The notes beneath the pieces are model-generated. The model was not told where the DNA came from. It did not search any database and saw only the letters and a program-made list of their open reading frames with translations. DNA of 64,000 nucleotides from Paenibacillus oralis. Lineage in GTDB: Bacteria > Bacillota > Bacilli > Paenibacillales > Paenibacillaceae. Below, piece after piece: positions 1-8,230 of the stretch (its first letter is position 1; each line of letters begins with the position of its first letter). A program made the position numbers and the translations under genes. The stretch is from assembly GCF_003863965.1 (NCBI RefSeq), contig NZ_RRCN01000001.1, forward strand, positions 1,684,702 to 1,748,701. The letters are read 5' to 3'.

Positions 1-775
1 GGCGGTCGTAATACGTGTCGCAGAGTTTGAACTCGCTGTCCTTGTAGAAGCAGCCGCGGTCCTCCATGGCGCCGCGCACGGACATTTTGGCCAGGTCGAG
101 CATATTATGCTCGCGGCTTAAGTGAGCCAGATACACCCGCTTCAAGCGGCCGTTCAGGATTTCGCTCATCAGCTCGCCGGTCGCGTCGTTGGACAAATGC
201 CCGAGATCGCCAAGAATCCGCCGCTTAATGTTCCACGGGTAACGCCCCATCCGCAGCATCTCAATGTCGTGGTTTGCTTCGAGCACCAGCACGTCGGCGT
301 CGCAGATCGCTTCCTTCACCTTGTCGCTGGCATACCCGAGGTCGGTGCACACGCTCAGCTTCTCCTTGCCGTCGTAAAAGCTGTAGCCCACCGGTTCGGC
401 GGCGTCATGCGAAATCGCAAACGACTCCACCCGCAGCGAGCCGAAGTCGCGCGTTTCCCCCGTGCCCAGCACGCAGCGCTGCTCATCCGGGATCGCCCCG
501 ATCGCTTTGTCCATGGCGGCCCACGTCTTTTCGTTGGCGTAAACCGGGAGATTGTACTTCCGGGCTACCGCGCCCAAGCCCTTGATATGATCGGAATGCT
601 CATGCGTAACCAAAATGCCGGACAGCTCCTGCCCGGTCACTCCCCGCTCCATCATCAGCTCGTCGACCCGCTTCGCGCTGAAGCCCGCGTCGATCATCAG
701 CGTGACTTCCCCATTCGCGACCAGCGTTGCATTGCCTGTCGAACCGCTCGACAGCACCGAAAAACGTATCCCCAT
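1..775 (-). CDS. walJ: WalJ/YycJ-type MBL-fold hydrolase (3' end outside window)
   Basis: A leftward frame opens with an ATG at 775 and stays open for about 258 codons to the window edge, so the C-terminus is missing. Residues 58-63 read HEHSDH, the metal-binding HxHxDH signature of the metallo-beta-lactamase fold, and a Gly-rich strand (SSGSTGN) near residue 10 is typical of YycJ. The family comprises probable DNA exonucleases linked to the WalRK regulon. It lies 9 bases downstream of yycI and is the last visible gene of the walR-walK-yycH-yycI-walJ operon. The order and motif make the assignment firm; the substrate is known only from family work. Confidence 0.93.
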   Translation of the reverse strand, partial: MGIRFSVLSSGSTGNATLVANGEVTLMIDAGFSAKRVDELMMERGVTGQELSGILVTHEHSDHIKGLGAVARKYNLPVYANEKTWAAMDKAIGAIPDEQRCVLGTGETRDFGSLRVESFAISHDAAEPVGYSFYDGKEKLSVCTDLGYASDKVKEAICDADVLVLEANHDIEMLRMGRYPWNIKRRILGDLGHLSNDATGELMSEILNGRLKRVYLAHLSREHNMLDLAKMSVRGAMEDRGCFYKDSEFKLCDTYYDR

Positions 776-784
776 GATCTCCCA

Positions 785-1534
785 TTACTCCTTTGTCTTC
801 TCTGTGTTCGGACTGATAACGTCCCCGCTGATGCCCTGCACGTAATACTCTTTGCCGCTCTCCAGCATAAACCGCCAGGCCGGGGCGGCCGGCAGATGCG
901 CGTCCGAATCGAACACTTCCCCATAGTATCCCAGCTCGATTTCCGTCACGACCGACCCTTCCGGCAGGAAGTTCTCAATCAGATTGCCCAACGCCTTCGA
1001 CGCCGACAGCACCCGCTGCGGCTTCTCCTCCTCGGGATAGCTGATTTCGATCGCCTGGCGCTGGTACGAAATGATCTTCTGGTTGCTGCCCAACAGCTTC
1101 ATCTCGATTTTAAAAAGCGGCCACTTGCCATCGACGAGCGGATGCAGAACAAACACGTCCGCGCTGCTCGCCACCTCGTCATACCGGTATTGGTCGATAT
1201 CCGGCAGCGTGTTCTTTAACGCCGAGGCCAGCTCGCGCGGCGAAAAAATCAGCTTGCTGTCCACCGGCGCGGGCAAATCCACGGTTTTGCCCCGCTGATC
1301 CCCATCCACGAAGCGGTAGGCGATTTTGGCCAGCTCCGGCGTCTCCGTCGGAATTTTCGCCAGCACGCGGATTTGCTTCTCATCCATCATTCTTTGCGTG
1401 TTGTTCTCCAGGGAGGTGATATCCAGATTGGAGTCCCTCTGTTCCCGCACACCGTTCCACAACTGATAGCCAAGCACCAGATTCAGCAGCAAAAACGCGT
1501 AAATCAGCACATTTTTCGCCCGGCCCCAATCCAT
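785..1534 (-). CDS. yycI: YycI (WalI), membrane-anchored regulator of WalK
   Basis: This 249-residue protein has a short cytoplasmic start, one membrane segment at about residues 7-25 (VLIYAFLLLNLVLGY) and a long extracytoplasmic part. That is the layout of YycI, which with YycH binds and restrains the sensor kinase WalK in the membrane. The start ATG at 1534 is preceded by a GGGGGG-type ribosome site. It is separated from yycH by about 505 bases holding repeats, an unusually large gap for this operon. No catalytic motif is present or expected. Identity rests on position between yycH and walJ plus topology. Confidence 0.88.
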   Translation of the reverse strand: MDWGRAKNVLIYAFLLLNLVLGYQLWNGVREQRDSNLDITSLENNTQRMMDEKQIRVLAKIPTETPELAKIAYRFVDGDQRGKTVDLPAPVDSKLIFSPRELASALKNTLPDIDQYRYDEVASSADVFVLHPLVDGKWPLFKIEMKLLGSNQKIISYQRQAIEISYPEEEKPQRVLSASKALGNLIENFLPEGSVVTEIELGYYGEVFDSDAHLPAAPAWRFMLESGKEYYVQGISGDVISPNTEKTKE

Positions 1535-1654
1535 GATTCATCCCCCCTTTCGTTAAAGTCGCAAATCTAATCTAGTAGAACCATTCGAAAAAAACGTGTA
1601 CAGGTGCGTTCATGCAAACCATTCGTGCAACCGTAACACCAGCCGGCGTACATG

Positions 1655-1850
1655 CTGAGTTATCTAACGGACACCAGCGCCCCTATTTCGGTGAAATCAG
1701 CATTTTTCAAGGTGTAACGGACACCACAGACCTTATTCGGCGTAAATGTGCCCAAAACCGGCCTATTTCGAGCAAATAAGGGCTCTCCTGTCCGTTAGGA
1801 ATGGAAACGGCGTTTTTTCAGGCAAATAAGGTCGCCCAGGTCCGTTAGCC
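1655..1850. repeat. TAACGGACACC intergenic repeat, copy A (diverged)
   Basis: Several units of the form TAACGGACACC followed by a CTTATT-type stretch alternate here, and near the end AAATAAG is followed by GTCCGTTAG in the inverse sense. It is related to, but clearly diverged from, the four better matched copies at 15.5, 21.2, 30.5 and 37.3 kb. Confidence 0.65.
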
Positions 1851-1891
1851 TCCATGCGATCAGACCCGCCGGCTAGCAACGTTCATTCCGG

Positions 1892-1980
1892 GCGTTCCGG
1901 CATTTAGGTACTCCGGCGCTCCGGCATTCAGGCGCTCCGGCATCCAGATTCTCCGGCATTCGCGCTGTCCGGGCGTTCCC
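1892..1980. repeat. Short tandem repeat, GCGCTCCGGCATTCAG units
   Basis: About five imperfect 14-16 base units based on CTCCGGCATTCAGGCG follow each other just downstream of yycH. The unit is too short and the spacing too regular for a CRISPR array; it looks like a slippage-type minisatellite. Confidence 0.7.
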
Positions 1981-2039
1981 GCCCCACGACTCAAGCCACA
2001 ATCGCCACATCTCCACACCTGCCCGGCCAACCCCCGCCT

Positions 2040-3335
2040 CTACCTCAGCACCCGGATCGCTCCGTTGCTCAGTTCGGCCGCCCAAGTTGGCGTAAGCAGC
2101 AGCCCGTCCTCGGACAAGGACGGCAGATAGGCCGGGTACAGGCGGGCGATGTCCGCCCCCGTCTGCAGCTTCGCGATCTGCTCCCGCAGCGTTTTGCCGC
2201 CGGGCAGCGAGACGACCTTCTTCTCCCAGCTGCCGCCCGCGCTGTAGATGAGCGACCGTTCGTAACCGGTGATCGTCCCCTGGCGCATTTCCAGCGAAAT
2301 CGCTCCATAATGGAACGAAGGCAGATCGAGGATCGGAAAAGCGCCGTACTGCCCGACTCCGTAATACTGCTGAAAAACAACCCTAGGCTCGTCTTCATTC
2401 AAGCCGTCGGTCTGCGCCAGCCGGTATTTGCCGTTCCAGCCGCCGTGCTGGTTGACGAAGTCCACGGCAGACAGCACGTTTTTGCTCGGACTGTTCTCGC
2501 CGCCCGAAGGCGCCGCCGGATCGGTGTAGTTGATCCAGTTCCGGTCCTGCTTGACCTGCAGGCTCCGCTTGCTGTCCGTGTAAATTTCCGAACTGTCCTT
2601 CTCGCGGATATACCGGGTAATGCTCGGGTCGAAAAAGAGACTGCGCTGCATCTGTTCGGTCGAATACACCCCGATATTCAGGCCCGTTTCCACCAGCTCG
2701 ACCGGCTCCTCGGGAAGATAGTAGCCATCCTCCGTCAACGTGTACGACACCCAATTTTTGCCGAAGTCAGCCTGCTGCTGCACGTCCTGCACCGTCAGGT
2801 CGGCTTTGGTCGCCTCATAGACGACATCCCCCTGCGAGCTGAAGAAAAACACCCGCACCTGGTCCTCGGTTCCCGTGTTGTAAATGAGCAGCCGGCTGAC
2901 GGTTTCCGCGTCGAACAGCGGATCGGGAGCAATCTGCATCACTTTCTGCAGCAGCTCGACCGGAATGCCGTCCCCGAACTCCAGCTCGATGCCGACATGC
3001 GCGCCGCGGATCGCGGACCAGTCGAAATTTTGCACCGCATGGCGCTGAAATCCGTCAAATTGCCGGACCTTCAGCCGCGAATAAATCAAGTTGTAAAACG
3101 TCGAATCGGGGTAAAAAACGGTATGCCGCTCCTTGCCCAGATGCACCGCGATCTGCGCCGGATACAGCATGTCCTCGCTTTTCAGGGCGGTCCCCATATT
3201 TTCCGTGCGAATATAGTCGCTTTTCGATTTGACGACCGGGTTGCTCCCCGGCAGCTGGTAAATCAGAAAATAGCTTTGGATCAGGCTGCACGCTACCAGC
3301 AAGGCCAGCGTCAGCGATTTGACCTTCTCTTTCAT
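2040..3335 (-). CDS. yycH: YycH (WalH), membrane-anchored regulator of WalK
   Basis: The product has 431 residues with one N-terminal membrane segment (about residues 8-27, SLTLALLVACSLIQSYFL) and an extracytoplasmic remainder, as expected for YycH, the partner of YycI in controlling WalK. The ATG at 3335 overlaps the walK stop by 4 bases, and AAGGAGG lies about 8 bases upstream. Length agrees with the family (about 430-450). Function comes from the family and from the position directly after walK. Confidence 0.9.
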   Translation of the reverse strand: MKEKVKSLTLALLVACSLIQSYFLIYQLPGSNPVVKSKSDYIRTENMGTALKSEDMLYPAQIAVHLGKERHTVFYPDSTFYNLIYSRLKVRQFDGFQRHAVQNFDWSAIRGAHVGIELEFGDGIPVELLQKVMQIAPDPLFDAETVSRLLIYNTGTEDQVRVFFFSSQGDVVYEATKADLTVQDVQQQADFGKNWVSYTLTEDGYYLPEEPVELVETGLNIGVYSTEQMQRSLFFDPSITRYIREKDSSEIYTDSKRSLQVKQDRNWINYTDPAAPSGGENSPSKNVLSAVDFVNQHGGWNGKYRLAQTDGLNEDEPRVVFQQYYGVGQYGAFPILDLPSFHYGAISLEMRQGTITGYERSLIYSAGGSWEKKVVSLPGGKTLREQIAKLQTGADIARLYPAYLPSLSEDGLLLTPTWAAELSNGAIRVLR

Positions 3336-5155
3336 CTCGCTTCGCCTCCTTGGGGGTCCATCGGCAGCGTAAAGGTGACTTTCGTGCCTTTGCCGAATTC
3401 CGACTGCAGGGAGATCGTCCCCCCGTGCGCCTTCACAATTTCCCGGGCAATCGACAGGCCAAGGCCCGTGCCGCCCATATTCCGCGAACGCGCCTTATCC
3501 ACGCGGTAAAACCGCTCGAAAATCCGGTCCAGATCCTTTTTCGGGATGCCGATCCCGTTATCCTGCACCGAGATGGCCAGCTGCCCGTCTTCGCTCTTGC
3601 GGGCCTCCAGCGCGATCGCACCGCCTTCCGGCGTGTATTTCATCGCGTTCGAAATGAGGTTGTCCAGCACCTGGTCGATTTGGTCCCGGTCGATCCAGGC
3701 CGTGTCCACATCGCTGGCGATGAACAGCGTCGGCTTGATTTCTTTTTCCTGCATTTGAAAAGAAAACCGGTCGGCCACTTCCTCCAGCATCTCCATCACG
3801 CTGGTCGGCTGCTTGCGCAGCTGCGCTTCCTTGGAATCGAGCCGCGACAAGTGCAGCAGGTCGGTGACAAGGCGGATCATCCGCTCCGTTTGGTTCTGGA
3901 TGACGGCGGTGAACCGCGGACCCAGCTCCGGGTCCTGCAGGGCTCCGTCCTCCAGCGCCTCCGTGTAGCTCTTGATCGTCGTCAGCGGCGTGCGCAGCTC
4001 ATGCGACACGTTGGCCACGAATTCCCGCCGGGAAGCCTCCAGCTTCTCCTGCTCCGTGACGTCCTGCAGCACCGCGATCGTGCCGATGATTCCGATTTCC
4101 CGCCGGTGAATCGGCGTAAACGTCACCCGGATCAGGTACATGTTGCCGTCCGGCCCGTCGTTCTCCAGAATCGTCGAATGCATGGCGCCCTGCTCCAGCA
4201 CCCCTTGCTCCTCGGGCGGCAAATGGAGCAGCGACATGATGTCCGTCCCGAGGGCCGGGCGGTCTTCGACCTGCAGCATCTCGCCGGCCCGCCGGTTCAT
4301 CAGGATGACCCGGCCGGTCTCATCGGTCGCGATCACCCCGTCGCTCATGTTGGTCAGAATCGAAGCGAGCTTCTCCTTCTCCTCTTCGTTTTGCGCCAGC
4401 GCGTCGCGCAGCCGGCTCGTCATATAATTAAACGCCTTGCTAAGCTGGCCGATTTCGTCGTTGCCTAGCACGGCCATTTTCTGGTGGAACTCCCCTTCCG
4501 CCACCGCCGTGGCCCGCCGCGTCAGCTCCTTGATCGGCGACGTGATCGTATGCGCCAGGATGACGCAAAGCACCACCGTCAGGCCCAGCGCCAGCAAAAT
4601 CCCGGAAATAAAGATGTTGTTAATCCGCTCCATCGTGCTGTACAGTTCGGTCATCGAAGCCGCGATGTAGATCGCGCCGACGATTTTTCCGCCGCTGACG
4701 ACAGGTTTAGCGACCACCTTCTTGCGGACGTTGTCATCGTCGATGATATATTCCTCGTTGTCCCGGATCCCTTGCAGCGCCCGGCTGACCACGGTTTGCG
4801 TATTTTTCGTACCAACGTAATCGGCGTGCGATGGTTTGGACGTCGTGAGCACCTTGCCGCTGGCGTCGAGCACTTGAATCTCCGCCCCGTTAATGCTGAA
4901 CAGATTGTTGACGAGCACGCGGAGATTTTCCAGCGATTCCTCCGCCGACTCCCCGGACACGCCCAGGTTTTGCGCCGCCAGCACGGAGATCAGCTCCGCC
5001 CGCTCGTTGAGATCTTTGCTGAAATTGCTGGTCAGCGAGGTTTTCATCGCGCTCACGAAATAAACCCCGATCAGCTGCATCGCGATCAGGATCAGCAGCA
5101 CGTAAATAATGATCAGCTTGGCCTGGATCGTGCGAAAAAAGGAGGGCAGATTCAT
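3332..5155 (-). CDS. walK: WalK essential cell-wall sensor histidine kinase
   Basis: WalK senses the state of the cell wall and phosphorylates WalR. The 607-residue protein has membrane segments at about 13-35 and 182-204 around an extracellular PAS-like domain, a HAMP segment at about 205-255, a cytoplasmic PAS domain at about 260-370, the HisKA box ANVSHELRTP with the acceptor His at 385, and an HATPase domain with DNGIGIP and GTGLGL boxes. All motifs are intact. It starts 3 bases after the walR stop, so the two are translationally coupled, and it overlaps yycH by 4 bases. Confidence 0.97.
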   Translation of the reverse strand: MNLPSFFRTIQAKLIIIYVLLILIAMQLIGVYFVSAMKTSLTSNFSKDLNERAELISVLAAQNLGVSGESAEESLENLRVLVNNLFSINGAEIQVLDASGKVLTTSKPSHADYVGTKNTQTVVSRALQGIRDNEEYIIDDDNVRKKVVAKPVVSGGKIVGAIYIAASMTELYSTMERINNIFISGILLALGLTVVLCVILAHTITSPIKELTRRATAVAEGEFHQKMAVLGNDEIGQLSKAFNYMTSRLRDALAQNEEEKEKLASILTNMSDGVIATDETGRVILMNRRAGEMLQVEDRPALGTDIMSLLHLPPEEQGVLEQGAMHSTILENDGPDGNMYLIRVTFTPIHRREIGIIGTIAVLQDVTEQEKLEASRREFVANVSHELRTPLTTIKSYTEALEDGALQDPELGPRFTAVIQNQTERMIRLVTDLLHLSRLDSKEAQLRKQPTSVMEMLEEVADRFSFQMQEKEIKPTLFIASDVDTAWIDRDQIDQVLDNLISNAMKYTPEGGAIALEARKSEDGQLAISVQDNGIGIPKKDLDRIFERFYRVDKARSRNMGGTGLGLSIAREIVKAHGGTISLQSEFGKGTKVTFTLPMDPQGGEAR

Positions 5156-5158
5156 CGC

Positions 5159-5875
5159 TTAGAATCCACCCGCCTTGGAGCTGCGCATCATATAACCTAG
5201 TCCCCGCCGGGTCAAAATATACTCCGGCTTGCTCGGGTCCTTCTCGATCTTCTCGCGCAGCCGCCGGATCGTTACATCGACCGTGCGCACGTCGCCGAAA
5301 TATTCGAACCCCCACACCGCCTGCAGCAAATGCTCGCGGGTCATGACTTTGCCGGCGTTTTTGACCAGGTAATGCACCAGCTCGAATTCCCGGTGGGTCA
5401 AATCCAGCGGCTCGCCGTTCTTATGCACCGTATACATGTCCGTGTCGATGAACAGCTCGAACAGGCTGATGCCCTGCTTCGCGTCTTCGGCGCCGTCTTG
5501 AACCGCCGGCTTCTGCCGCCGCCGCATTTGCGCCTTGACCCGGGCCAGCAGCTCCCGCGTGCTGAACGGCTTGGTCACATAATCGTCTGCACCAAGCTCC
5601 AGCCCCAGCACCTTGTCGATCTCCCCATCCTTGGCCGTCAGCATGATGATCGGCGTCTCCAGCTTCGCCCGCACCTCGCGGCACACATCCATGCCGTCTT
5701 TGCCGGGCAGCATCAAATCGAGCAAAATGAGGTCCGGCTGCTCGGAGAACGCCAGCTCCACCGCGGCGATGCCGTCGAAGGCGAGAATGACCTCGTAGCC
5801 CTCTTTTTCCAAATTGAATTTTAAAATATCCGCAATCGGTTTCTCATCGTCCACTACCAAAATTTTGCCTTGCAT
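5159..5875 (-). CDS. walR: WalR essential response regulator
   Basis: This is an OmpR-type regulator of 238 residues: a receiver domain with the acid pair DD at 9-10, the phospho-acceptor Asp at 53 ([11 protein letters not shown]) and the conserved Lys in VTKPF, followed by a winged helix ending in RRLREKIE and a GLGYMM strand. It controls autolysins and wall metabolism. The start is preceded by GGGGGTGAA. It is the first gene of the leftward operon. The 217-base space to the next, divergent gene holds its promoter region; a TAAGAT-like -10 is visible near 5,929. Confidence 0.97.
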   Translation of the reverse strand: MQGKILVVDDEKPIADILKFNLEKEGYEVILAFDGIAAVELAFSEQPDLILLDLMLPGKDGMDVCREVRAKLETPIIMLTAKDGEIDKVLGLELGADDYVTKPFSTRELLARVKAQMRRRQKPAVQDGAEDAKQGISLFELFIDTDMYTVHKNGEPLDLTHREFELVHYLVKNAGKVMTREHLLQAVWGFEYFGDVRTVDVTIRRLREKIEKDPSKPEYILTRRGLGYMMRSSKAGGF

Positions 5876-6092
5876 GACGCAGGTTCACCCCCAAACTTTC
5901 GGTCATGGCTTTCATCTTCCTCTATCTTACCATATCATCGGCGGCATCAGCTATCCGGGAAGCCGAAGGTAAGTATTGAACGCCTCTGCATAAAACTGTT
6001 AATCTATCATTGACGGTGGCTATGCCGGTCGCCTTAGATCATACATACTTTAACTCACTATTACCAGTCACATAAGGAGGAAAATAAAGCCT

Positions 6093-6779
6093 ATGGCCAC
6101 CATTATGGTCGTCGATGACGATCCCCATATACGCGAACTGATCTGTCTCTATTTATCCAATGAGGGATTCCGTCCGCTCCAGGCCGAAAACGGCGCCGTG
6201 GCGCTGGAAATGATGGAGCAGGTGATGGTCGATCTGGTTGTGCTCGACATCATGATGCCGGTCATGGACGGCTGGGAGCTGTGCGCCGAGCTGCGCCGCC
6301 TGTACCCGGATACGCCGCTGCTCATGGTTACCGCGAAGGGCGAGACCGGGCAAAAAATCAAAGGCTTTAACCTGGGCGCCGACGATTATGTCGTGAAACC
6401 GTTTGAGCCGCTCGAGCTGGTGGCCCGCGTCAAAGCGCTGCTTAAGCGTTACAAAATCGCTTCTTCCCAAAACGTTCAATTGGGGAATATTTTGCTGGAC
6501 CGCCAAACCTATAAAGTAATCCGCGGGTCCGAAGAGTTTACGCTCCCGCCCAAGGAGTTCGAGCTCTTGTTCAAGCTCGGAAGCTACCCCGGGCAGATTT
6601 TTACCCGCGAGCAGTTGATTGAACAAATCTGGGGCCCGGACTATACGGGAGATGACCGCACGGTCGACGTCCATATTAAAAGGTTGCGCGAACGCTTTCC
6701 CGCAAACGACCAGGCGGGAGGCGGCTTTCATATCGCCACCGTATACGGACTCGGCTACCGGCTTGTGGTGGAAAAATGA
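6093..6779 (+). CDS. OmpR-family response regulator of the efflux locus
   Basis: The 228-residue protein has a receiver domain (acidic DDD at 8-10, acceptor Asp 52 in VLDIMMPVMDG, Lys in VVKPFEP) and a C-terminal winged helix (TVDVHIKRLRERF). AAGGAGG lies 12 bases before the ATG. It overlaps the following kinase gene by 4 bases, so the two are a matched pair. Because an RND pump and its adaptor follow on the same strand, it probably regulates their expression; this is inference from context. It is a separate system from the divergent WalRK. Confidence 0.95.
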   Translation: MATIMVVDDDPHIRELICLYLSNEGFRPLQAENGAVALEMMEQVMVDLVVLDIMMPVMDGWELCAELRRLYPDTPLLMVTAKGETGQKIKGFNLGADDYVVKPFEPLELVARVKALLKRYKIASSQNVQLGNILLDRQTYKVIRGSEEFTLPPKEFELLFKLGSYPGQIFTREQLIEQIWGPDYTGDDRTVDVHIKRLRERFPANDQAGGGFHIATVYGLGYRLVVEK

Positions 6780-8134
6780 TTAAATCGCTGTACGTCCGCA
6801 TCGTCGTGATGTTTCTGGTGGCCATTCTCGTCAGCCTGATGACCTCCATGATGGTGATCGGCTATCTGTACCAGCGCGAGATCCGGGATCAAACCCAGGA
6901 CTACTTGATTATGCTGGGCCAAAGCCTGATCCGGATTTTCGATCGGGTCGGGTACGACAGCAGGGCCCTCGTAATGGACGACATCAAGGATCTGACGAAT
7001 ATGGTCAGCATGCAAATTTTCGACGGCTCCCTGTCCGAGGAAAAATACGGCTCGGAGCCCGCAGTCGACGTGAGCCGGGAGCAGGTCGAGCGCGTGCTTC
7101 AAGGGGAGACCTTAAAGGGAATCACCACCGAGGGGCACATCTATGTGGGTTTGCCTATCGGCCATCAAGGCCAAACCTACGCCATGTTTATCGAGCCGAG
7201 TTCGAACAGCCGGCTCAGTTATCCGATTGGCGGCATGATCCTCACCGGGATCGCCATCCTGATGGTGGGCGGCAGCCTGTTTTTCGTTGTGGAAGCCGCC
7301 TTTTTAATCCAGCCTCTGCGCAAAATGACGGAAGCGACGAAGCGGATGGCCAAAGGGGATTTCAGCAGCGACCTGAAAGCGCGGCGCAAAGACGAACTGG
7401 GCGTCCTGGTGCAAAGCTTTGATGAAATGCGGCGGCAGCTTCGGCAAATCGAGGAGATGCGCCAGGACTTCGTTTCCAACGTTTCGCACGAAATCCAATC
7501 GCCGCTGACGTCCATTCGCGGCTTCGCCAAGGCGCTGAAAGAGAACGAAACATTGGGCCGAGCGGAGCAGGGCCGCTATCTGGACATCATTATCGCGGAA
7601 AGCGAGCGGATGTCCCGTATGAGCGACAACCTGCTGCAGCTGGCCTCGCTCGAATCGAAGCATCATCCTTTTCACCCCGTCACGTTCCGGCTCGATGAAC
7701 AGATCCGGCAAACGGCTGTCGCTCTTGAACCGCAGTGGTCCGCCAAATCCATCGCGATCGATTTGGAGCTGCCCGTCGTCAAGATTTACGGGGACCGCGA
7801 CCAGTTGGACCGGGTGTGGATCAACCTGCTGGGGAACAGCATCCGCTTTACGCCGGAAGGCGGCAAAATCGCGATTTCCGTCCGGCGGGGCGTCCATCAG
7901 GTTTCCGTAACGGTCAAAGATACGGGAATCGGCATCGCGCCGGAAGATCAAACCCATATCTTCGAAAGGTTCTACAAGGCCGACCGCTCCCGCAATCGGG
8001 TTTATAACGGCAACGGCTTGGGCCTGGCGATCGTCAAAAAAATCGTGGACCTGCACCACGGCCATATTGAGGTGCGCAGCGAGCCCGGAATTGGCACGGA
8101 AATCACCGTTACCTTGCCGTCCTACGCATTTTAG
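6776..8134 (+). CDS. Sensor histidine kinase of the efflux locus
   Basis: A 452-residue membrane kinase with segments at about 8-31 and 152-176, an extracytoplasmic sensor loop of about 120 residues, HAMP (about 177-230), a HisKA box NVSHEIQSPLT with His at 238, and an HATPase domain (DTGIGIAPED, GNGLGLAIV). The box has Gln where most relatives have Arg (EIQSP), a tolerated variant. It is coupled by a 4-base overlap to the response regulator and probably senses envelope stress or a pump substrate; the signal is unknown. Confidence 0.95.
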   Translation: MIKSLYVRIVVMFLVAILVSLMTSMMVIGYLYQREIRDQTQDYLIMLGQSLIRIFDRVGYDSRALVMDDIKDLTNMVSMQIFDGSLSEEKYGSEPAVDVSREQVERVLQGETLKGITTEGHIYVGLPIGHQGQTYAMFIEPSSNSRLSYPIGGMILTGIAILMVGGSLFFVVEAAFLIQPLRKMTEATKRMAKGDFSSDLKARRKDELGVLVQSFDEMRRQLRQIEEMRQDFVSNVSHEIQSPLTSIRGFAKALKENETLGRAEQGRYLDIIIAESERMSRMSDNLLQLASLESKHHPFHPVTFRLDEQIRQTAVALEPQWSAKSIAIDLELPVVKIYGDRDQLDRVWINLLGNSIRFTPEGGKIAISVRRGVHQVSVTVKDTGIGIAPEDQTHIFERFYKADRSRNRVYNGNGLGLAIVKKIVDLHHGHIEVRSEPGIGTEITVTLPSYAF

Positions 8135-8138
8135 TTCT

Positions 8139-8230
8139 TTTGACCTATGCGTTTTATTTGTAAATTTGACCTCTTATTCATATTCAGTTCACATTTATCC
8201 GGTAATCTTTCTTAAGATAGGAGGATTGCC
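8139..8230 (+). promoter_or_regulatory. Leader of the RND operon with TTTGACCT direct repeats
   Basis: Between the kinase stop and the pump start the octamer TTTGACCT occurs twice, near 8,139 and 8,167, about 28 bases apart, followed by an A+T-rich stretch and TAGGAGG. Paired direct repeats are the usual form of OmpR-type binding sites, so this could be a target of the upstream regulator. No binding evidence can be taken from sequence alone. Confidence 0.35.

Larger units (their letters stand above)
1535..2039. other. yycH-yycI intergenic gap with repeats
   Basis: The gap between two genes that normally abut contains a diverged member of the TAACGGACACC repeat family and, next to yycH, a short tandem repeat. 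I see no coding frame with a ribosome site. Any yycI-walJ transcript started at walR must run through these repeats. Confidence 0.6.

Noticed and set aside
122..1219. Long plus-strand frame over walJ and yycI
   Set aside because: It is antisense to two recognised genes, has Arg/His/Gln-rich composition and no ribosome site; such shadows are common in this GC-rich part (also 2,310-3,509, 3,350-4,468, 15,792-16,967, 17,408-18,850 and 25,619-27,112).
1892..1980. Possible CRISPR array
   Set aside because: Units are about 15 bases with no unique spacers; it is a short tandem repeat.
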